Shown here: piece by piece, positions 57,721 to 64,000 of the stretch
Numbering within the stretch: the first letter of the stretch is position 1
How the letters are laid out: the number at the start of each line of letters is the position of its first letter
Source: Deinandra increscens subsp. villosa
Lineage: Eukaryota > Streptophyta > Magnoliopsida > Asterales > Asteraceae
NCBI GenBank assembly: GCA_039602395.1
Contig: JBCNJP010000013.1
Coordinates: 25,361,255 to 25,425,254, forward strand
DNA length: 64,000 nucleotides
Reading direction: 5' to 3'
Program-made: the position numbers and the translations under genes
The notes under the pieces: generated by a model
Told to the model about the DNA's origin: nothing
The model's input: only the letters and a program-made list of their open reading frames with translations
Databases searched by the model: none

Positions 57721-58688
57721 AGGTAGCGTGATCAATAGTAAATAATGATTTAAATCTAAAGAGGCAAAACACAACTAAAAACATAGTTTTAATCAAATTC
57801 CAAAAATCACCAAAACAAAACAAATGACTGATTCTGATGTGCTGCAAAACACATGAGTTTCTCTTTATAGTTTTGTATCCATTTGAGTCGGTTTTGAGTC
57901 ATTTTAGTTTGTTTTTATTTACTTTCGGTTACTTGAGTCTTATTTTGGGTTTTTAGTGTGTTATTATAGATCATTGGTTGATCCCGAGGCTTGAAGAGAG
58001 TTGGAGATGAAATAAATCAAAAGTGCTGAAAAAGATCATTTAGGCGTATCACCTAGAAGTAGGGTTTCTCCAAGCCATACGCTTAAAACTCATTTTTCTG
58101 AAAAAGTCAAGAAAGTCAAACCCGACTACTTTTTCCTGGGCGAATCGCCTGGAGGTCCATTTGGTCCAAGCGATACGCGAGAAATCCTATTTTCCATAAA
58201 AAAAAACCCCAGTTTCGGATATAATTTGAATTGCTTGGGTGTATTCGAGAGAACTCTCATTCTTCCGTAAAGTTGAAGGCTTAGAGTCGATTTTGAAGCC
58301 AGAGATCAAATTAGGAAGCATTGGGGAGGTCAAGATCACGCATTCGACATCAAGTGTTGATTCTAAGTTTTTGTCCTCTTTTGTTTTCTAATTCTGTGTT
58401 TACGACCAACCATGTTTATGGATAAATTCATCACTTTATCTGTTTACTTGACATAACCATGGTGGTTGGCTAAACTTTTATATGTCACATAGACATTGTC
58501 ATGATTAATTTGTTATATTCGACCTTTCTCGGTTTTGTGATGATTGTGGTGGATTGATGCTCTGGTAAAGTACTTTTTATTTACTGTTTTCAATGCCTAT
58601 GCGTATCTCAATTGAGTTTATGATTGTTATCTATTTCTTACATTGTCTGCGAATGTCTTTCGGTTTGAATAGTGTAACTGATTACTTG
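57721..58688 (+). repeat. LTR-like region with a TATA box and repeated CG-rich motifs
   Basis: No ORF is present. GGCGTATCACCT, CCATACGCTT, GGCGAATCGCCTGG and AAGCGATACGCG variants lie at 58050-58170, ahead of a TATA-like GGATATAATTTG near 58217. These resemble the motif of the solo LTR at 23691. It is probably another gypsy LTR copy in plus orientation; the ends are undefined. Confidence 0.45.
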
Positions 58689-58770
58689 TGTCACACCCCC
58701 GCAAAACCCACCCGCGAAATACCGCGAATGGGGGCGTGATGCCACACCAGGATCTAAGTTGTCAGACTGT
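58689..58770 (-). repeat. Short gypsy LTR terminus, related to 32085
   Basis: TGTCACACCCCCGCAAAACCC and the following 60 bp match the LTR end at 32085 with some substitutions, then similarity stops. The adjacent gag-like frame reads straight through it, so the fragment replaced the original gag end. Confidence 0.7.
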
Positions 58771-59736
58771 ATTCTCTTTTTGATAAAACACGGCACATAC
58801 TTTTTATCAGAAAGTTGTCTAAAGTGCAATGATTGTTCTTTTGTAAATATTACTTGCTGCAATTCCTCGAGTTTAGGTGGAGTGAATAATTCCTTGAAAA
58901 ATCTAGCATTAATGGGTATACTAGAAAGACTTTCTAGGGAAGGTGGAGAAATGCGTACCTGGGTTGGAAGAGGTTTACTCTTACCAATACTTGATGTTGA
59001 TGAGACAGTCGTCTTATCTGGTCTGGGCATATCTTCAGCTTTCTTGACTGGTTCATTGTCTTGGGTGTTCAGGATCTGAAGGGAAGGGATTGCGTCCAAC
59101 TCCTTTACTTCATAACTTGTTGAAATGGACATAATGGCTGGGTTGATGGGATCTGGTAGGACTTCCTTGATTATGACTTCTCCGTTTTCCTCCTCCTTTA
59201 TACGACTAAAGTAATCCTCGAGAACCTTTATATGTTCTAGAATTCGTTCTGTGGTTTCCTCAAGATCTGACTTAGGACGTATATAAGGTGGTGCGAAACT
59301 TGTGCCTTGCGAGTTTTGCTCATTACATTTCATACAGACAAAGAAAAAATCATGGGAACAAGAAGTAGAGGTTGAAGTAGATTGTTCATTTCCAAAATCT
59401 TGCGTTCTAATATTTTTTTTGCCAGTAGTTTCGGTTAAGCTCAGGTTGATTGATATTTTGACAAAAAATATTATTCAGCGAAGATTGTGAAAAAGAACTA
59501 GAATGCTGACTGGGGGACTCATCTGGTGGTTCATCTACTCGCAAGAACGCAGGCGTTCGTGCTAGTATGTAGCAGTCCCGAGAATAATGGGGACCACCGT
59601 AGATTCTGCACCAAACAGGCTGAGGCCATCCATCATTATAACCGAAATTTTCCTCCAGATTAGTATCCATCCTTGCAATATTTCTCAGAGAAAGATAGAT
59701 GAAGGGAATAATTAAAATAAAAATAAACAGAATCAA
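58771..59736 (-). pseudogene. Gypsy-type gag remnant, minus strand
   Basis: From the right, a frame ends near 59407 with WCRIYGGPHYSRDC. This resembles the CxxCGGPHxxxxC knuckle of Athila/Tat-like gags with the second Cys lost. A second frame (59333 down to about 58771) is acidic and Pro/Ser-rich and contains INARFFKELFTPPKLEEL. No catalytic domain is seen. It follows the primer site at 59825-59843 in the same orientation, so it is the N-terminal part of gag. Confidence 0.55.
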
Positions 59737-59824
59737 AATCTAAGCTAAAATAAAAAAGAAAATAAACTAATCTAACTATTAGCTAGGCTGCTAACTTGGA
59801 CCTTGTTCAAAGTTCTCATTTGTG

Positions 59825-59843
59825 TCCCCGTCAACGGCGCCAA
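59825..59843 (-). promoter_or_regulatory. Gypsy-type primer binding site
   Basis: The minus strand reads TTGGCGCCGTTGACGGGGA, very close to the Athila-type site TTGGCGCCGTTGCCGGGGA as I know it. Confidence 0.85.
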
Positions 59844-59849
59844 TAAGCT

Positions 59850-61250
59850 TGGTGTGTGCTGAGGTGTATATAAAATATGGCTATATTTTTCGAACCTTTT
59901 TAGCTGTTTTTAAGCTTTTAAATTTATAATACATGATTTACTTGACACCACTATTTCACCACATTACACGGGCAAGTATACCCATCGTGGGTAGTATAGC
60001 AGTGGTAAGTTGAATTGGGGTCGATCAGGACACAATGGAAAGTGAGAGCTCTGGATATTCAGTCCGCTGTTATCATCTAGGTAGGTCTAAATTTAGTTTT
60101 AAGAAAAGATTAAAGATAAAATAAAATATAAGAAAAGAAAAGTGATAAGATGATATTTTAAAGAGATGTAAATCGAAGTTAATGTTACCTGAGAGAACGT
60201 ACCAATGGCTAAGTGATAAGATGATATTTTAAAGTGGTGTAATGCCACTTAGTTACGGGTCCCTCAAATGGGCCGACTTACCGTACTCGACACGCCGTCA
60301 TGAACCAGTAGGGGAACTACCCTGCGTGCCAGATTATTTTGTTATGAAAATTATCTTTTCAAGGGACTAAGGTCCGTTTTTTTCGTGCACCGCTCTCGCG
60401 CATATACATCCGGCGTAACTAGAGCCAAGTTCACAAACACGTACCATCTCGGCTTTCGTGAAGTGATAAAATATCACCAACCCCCATTCCTAACCAAATA
60501 CTTTCAGCCCGCACTTGCGGGGTCAGCCGAGTTTGCTTACATAAACATAAGGACCTCGAACGTATCATGTAGCATGGGACGCGAGTCACCTTTCGGATCA
60601 TGCATCGTCCCCCGACCAGGTGTCACAAGTCCGGCCTTTGGGATTTCGACTCCCAAAATGGTCTGTGATACGTAGAGCATGTTTGGTTCAGAAAACCAGT
60701 AATACAATTTCAATAAAAAGGGTTCTCAACTTTTCATAAACTCATTAAACACACCTTAAGCGAGCTTATAAGGTTGTTAACCAACCCGCCAGAGGCTTGT
60801 TACTTCCCAAGTAAGTATAAGAGTTTAGCCAAGCATGGCTTTAATGATTTGCTTAAGAGAAAGAGAAGATTTCATAGAAAAAAGCTTACTAATTCTTACT
60901 TAAGTTAAAGTTCTTATAAACTTGATTACACGACTCAGAAATACCAAATGACTCAATACATGGGAGGAGAAGAAAAGAATTGAGCGAGTTGCAAATGAGG
61001 AGAGGCCGGCTTTTATAGGCAGCTTCTGGAGTTTGGCACGACACGTGCCTAATTTGGCACGGGGCGTGCCGTGTTAAAAGGATCTTCAAGAATCGGCTCT
61101 CTGACATGGTACGGGGCATGCTATACTTGGCATGGGGCGTGCCATGTTAGATGGACAGTCCCACGGGGTGTGCTAAGTCAGGGGCATGGTTGTGCTGCTC
61201 AGAGCGTGTTCTGGAAGCTTCTGGGATCAGGCACGGGGCGTGCTAAACTT
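59850..61250 (-). repeat. 5' LTR of the Athila-like gypsy element
   Basis: It begins just right of the primer site and carries GGGCAAGTATACCCATCG and GGGGTCGATC (59968-60030), typical of this LTR type and also seen near 29320. A minus-strand TATA box GCCTATAAAA lies at 61011-61020. The outer end is not defined; the motif cluster up to 61244 is inside. Confidence 0.6.
61035..61244. repeat. Six copies of GGCACG-N3-CGTGCC upstream of the LTR TATA box
   Basis: Perfect copies are at 61035-61049 (spacer ACA) and 61056-61070 (spacer GGG). Diverged copies are at 61108-61122, 61129-61143, 61160-61174 and 61230-61244, most with spacer GGG. All lie within about 230 bp upstream of the minus-strand TATA box. 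Confidence 0.88.
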
Positions 61251-62405
61251 CACAAATCTTGGAACTTCACATTTTTCTTTTGTTTTTTTATCATAATCTA
61301 TTCCTTTTGTGATCCTTGCCCTTTCAAACCTGAAAAACTAAAAAGAAAACAAAATAGGCTTGTTTCGAAGTTAGTAGATCAGATTTTTGCCGTTTTGTGA
61401 GAGATATTTGGTCCAAAGATATGTATACTTAATAATACTATTCTCGAGTACCTTATAATAACATATACTCTTGTTCCTGAAGAACACAATCCGGATGAAC
61501 TCTTGTTCCTAAAGAACACAAATAGATGCAAGTTCCTGGTACATAAGAATATATACTTCATGTAAGAACACAGTTATGTGTAAAATGGAGCTCTGCTGTA
61601 ATTCATTGAAAATGTATGTTAATATGAAAAAAATAAAGTATATACATAAACCGTATGAATAAAACTGTAACAACTTATGTTAGATTAAAAAAACAGAATA
61701 AAAACTATCGTAGCGGGATCAACTCTTCTGCCAGCCAAGTTCAACTGGTTCCCATCTATTTCTCCTCTGCAATATCTTGTAACCGACATTTGGCCTTGCT
61801 ACATAGGACACTTTCATAATAGGTCCGTGTTATTATTCTGCTCTCCCTTTTTACCAATTCAAAAACATTGTTCTAGGTAAATTCTAGGGAGATTTGTGTT
61901 GGATCTAACCACATCACTAATCATGCTGACATACACACAACGGTTAGTATTTGTCAAACTCATTATCGGTTTGATTGCTCACTTAAATAAAGTAATTAAT
62001 TGAACTATAGGGTATGAAATCGGTGGTCGGTCAACTTCGTCTGAAGCGGTTGAAAAGAAAAAGGTAAATTATTTCTAGTCAAGTTTCATTCCGTTCTATA
62101 GTTTCACAGTTATCTGTTTGGTAATGTCATGTAGTCCCATTTTAAATGTTAGTTGGTACCTCAAACACTTGGGCTAGCTAGGGATTGTTGGAAAAATGGT
62201 GAGATGTGTACCAAATAAAGTTCAACTGACTTTGAAGTTGATCCGGAACTTAATGTGATGTTCATCCGGATGTTTTAAGTTCATTTGGATATCTAATGTT
62301 CATCTGGAAATCAATTGAATTGTAGGACCTGATGACCCATACTACTTGCAATAAAATGACACTCCTCATTCCACATCTATCATGGTGGTAAGTATTTCAA
62401 AATTG

Positions 62406-62461
<56 letters not shown>

Positions 62462-62877
62462 ATCAATTTCCATAACCTAATTATCAATTATATGTTTTGG
62501 TATAGGAAGGAATACAAGAAAAAATGGTCCTAATAAAGTTCAAATCTGAACAGTTGAAGATGAAGATCACGTGGTAGTGTTGGGATTGAGAACTAAATTG
62601 AGAATAAGGCTTGTATGCAGTGTAATTTTCTTTAATTTTTTATTTATATTTCATTTGTATTTGATTTGTTATTGAATTTTATTTGACTTGTAATTAATTT
62701 TTATTTGATTTGTAATTGATAACTTGTAATAGGTTTTAAATTGGCCACGCGTATAGTGAGGACACATCTGATTTCAACAACCTTTTGGTCACTTTTTTTC
62801 TTCCCAAATATATGTTGCTAAAACATAAATATATGTGACCATATATTACCAAAGGCCACTTTTATTCTATTAGCGTG
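61251..62877. other. Unassigned AT-rich DNA with a (TA) run
   Basis: No gene seen. GTTCCTGAAGAACACA and GTTCCTAAAGAACACA (near 61472 and 61506) are short repeats. A (TA) run of about 53 bp occupies 62407-62459. GTTCATCCGGATGTT, GTTCATTTGGATATC and GTTCATCTGGA form a short series near 62261-62306. Confidence 0.55.
62407..62459. repeat. (TA) microsatellite
   Basis: Uninterrupted TA dinucleotides of about 26 units. Confidence 0.95.
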
Positions 62878-64000
62878 TGTGACAACTCGTACTTTCCAGG
62901 TATACATTAATATTATAATTATGTGCAATTAACTGTGATTCTATGTGCATTAGGCTAATTTGTCTAAATTAGATGACTTTACGTGCAAACATAGACAATC
63001 TAGGTCCGACAACAATTACCCGAAATGGAAATCAATCAAAGTCCCGCAACTATTCAAAATGGAACTTCAATAACAAGAAAATTTCATAAATATTAAATTG
63101 TGGAACTTTAAATATAAAAAGAACATTTTATATTTTTCTAACAATTACGTAATGTCAAACGTATTTCATCGGAACGTTTACTCAAACGACCATTCTAGTC
63201 AAACAATAACTTGGTTTTAATTCTAGAACCATTTCAACTTCAAACAATTCATTATTCTTTCAAAACTATTTATTTTCGTCAAACTAATTTCGTCAACTTT
63301 TAAACGTAACCCGCTCACGTCGAGCAAACATTTAAATTCAAACTTGGAGTACATCGTTAGTGCACTAAAACAACAAAAGCCAAATCATGACAAGTGACAT
63401 TCCAAAATTATCCGAGAAACGTCCACGATAAAACAATATTGTTATTGTTACGTTTACCCATTTCACGTCAAAAATTCATTTTTCATTCCGGACGTCGTTT
63501 TCACTCAAACAAAGTTTCATTGGACTCGTAGGACCAAATCGGACTCAACCCCACCCGACTCGAGATCCGGTTCGGCCCACAGAGCCCAATGGGCCTACGG
63601 CCCAATTCTTTCTCTTTTCTTTCCTTCGGCCCGCCTACCGGCCCAACCCCCAGCCCGGCCCGTTTCCTTTTTCTTTCTCGGCTCGCAGGCCCAGCCGGCC
63701 CGACCCACTACCTCTTTTCCTTCCTCTCTTCGGGCTGAAGCCAATCACTCTATCTCTCTTTCTCTTGACCCGTCCCGAGTTCGAGACCCACCTCCATCCT
63801 TTCCCTTTTCTTTTCTTTTTTTTTCGGTTTATTGCTCCCTCCTCCCATTCGGTTCTAACGGAAAACCCACCAAGACCCTAACCAATCTCCTAACTAAATG
63901 GTTGTTCACATGATCAAGGAGCACATGATTTAGTCCTTTTGCCATCTTGATATTAAGCAAACTTGTAGCTTAAGTACATTACACTTTCACTAACCCTTGG
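62878..64000 (+). repeat. Possible gypsy LTR, truncated by window end
   Basis: TGTGACAACTCGTACTTTCC is a typical plant gypsy LTR start. The interior has a GC-rich block (63530-63730) with alternating GGCCC/GGGCC motifs (GGCCCG, CGGCCC, AGCCCGGCCCG), then a pyrimidine-rich AAACCC stretch that would suit a leader. No ORF is present. The other end is not visible. Confidence 0.4.

Noticed and set aside
57721..58688. Calling this a complete solo LTR
   Set aside because: I could not find TG...CA ends with a matching 5 bp duplication.
60385..60675. 96-codon ORF in the Athila-like LTR
   Set aside because: It lies in LTR sequence and has no recognisable domain.

Overview
This window is repeat-rich nuclear DNA from a flowering plant. 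A eudicot is likely and Asteraceae is my best guess, though I cannot prove it. The evidence is nested Ty1/copia and Ty3/gypsy LTR retrotransposons, a CACTA-type DNA transposon, solo LTRs, and one plant-type gene with an intron that resembles sphinganine C4-hydroxylase. I saw no prokaryotic features, rRNA, tRNA or CRISPR. Two runs of exactly 500 N (15639-16138 and 33290-33789) are fixed-size placeholders, so the window holds three contigs whose order and true spacing are uncertain.

Contig 1 (1-15638) starts in a gypsy-type LTR split by a 5.3 kb CACTA element (175-5438; TSD GGT; subterminal palindrome array; no transposase seen). Next come a complete but frameshifted 4.6 kb copia element on the minus strand (6166-10807; 170 bp LTRs; TSD TTTTA; Ale/Retrofit-like) and a rearranged stack of gypsy LTR, gag, LTR, LTR, gag (12735-15638) that runs into the gap.

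Contig 2 (16139-33289) opens with TTTACGATCGTAAA palindromes and a long 3' accessory ('envelope-like') ORF broken by one stop, followed by its probable 3' LTR. The only host-like gene follows: a sphingoid base hydroxylase homologue (21868-22723) with a stop at codon 5. After it lie a 2.7 kb solo gypsy LTR with TSD AGAAG (23080-25778), a copia 3' LTR with a hairpin around its TATA box, a decayed sirevirus-like gag, and a gypsy LTR carrying the first 35 bp of another CACTA copy. The last 209 bp of this contig repeat the first 209 bp of the window with one mismatch seen.

Contig 3 (33790-64000) begins with a truncated minus-strand sirevirus (to 38079) and a degenerate copia gag. A 12.7 kb sirevirus with both LTRs (41090-53830; TSD ATTAA; LTRs about 99% identical; gag, pol, and a 3' accessory ORF) sits inside a gypsy LTR, itself attached to a decayed gypsy pol. 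A second gypsy gag with its primer binding site and LTR (58771 to about 61250) and a GC-rich LTR-like end follow.

One theme recurs. Nearly every LTR family here has its own short inverted-repeat motif near its TATA box. In the sireviruses the motif (TTCAACCGGAA and variants) also occurs inside gag, integrase and the accessory ORF, so it is both a DNA-level repeat and part of the protein sequence. Apart from the hydroxylase-like locus I see no convincing host gene.
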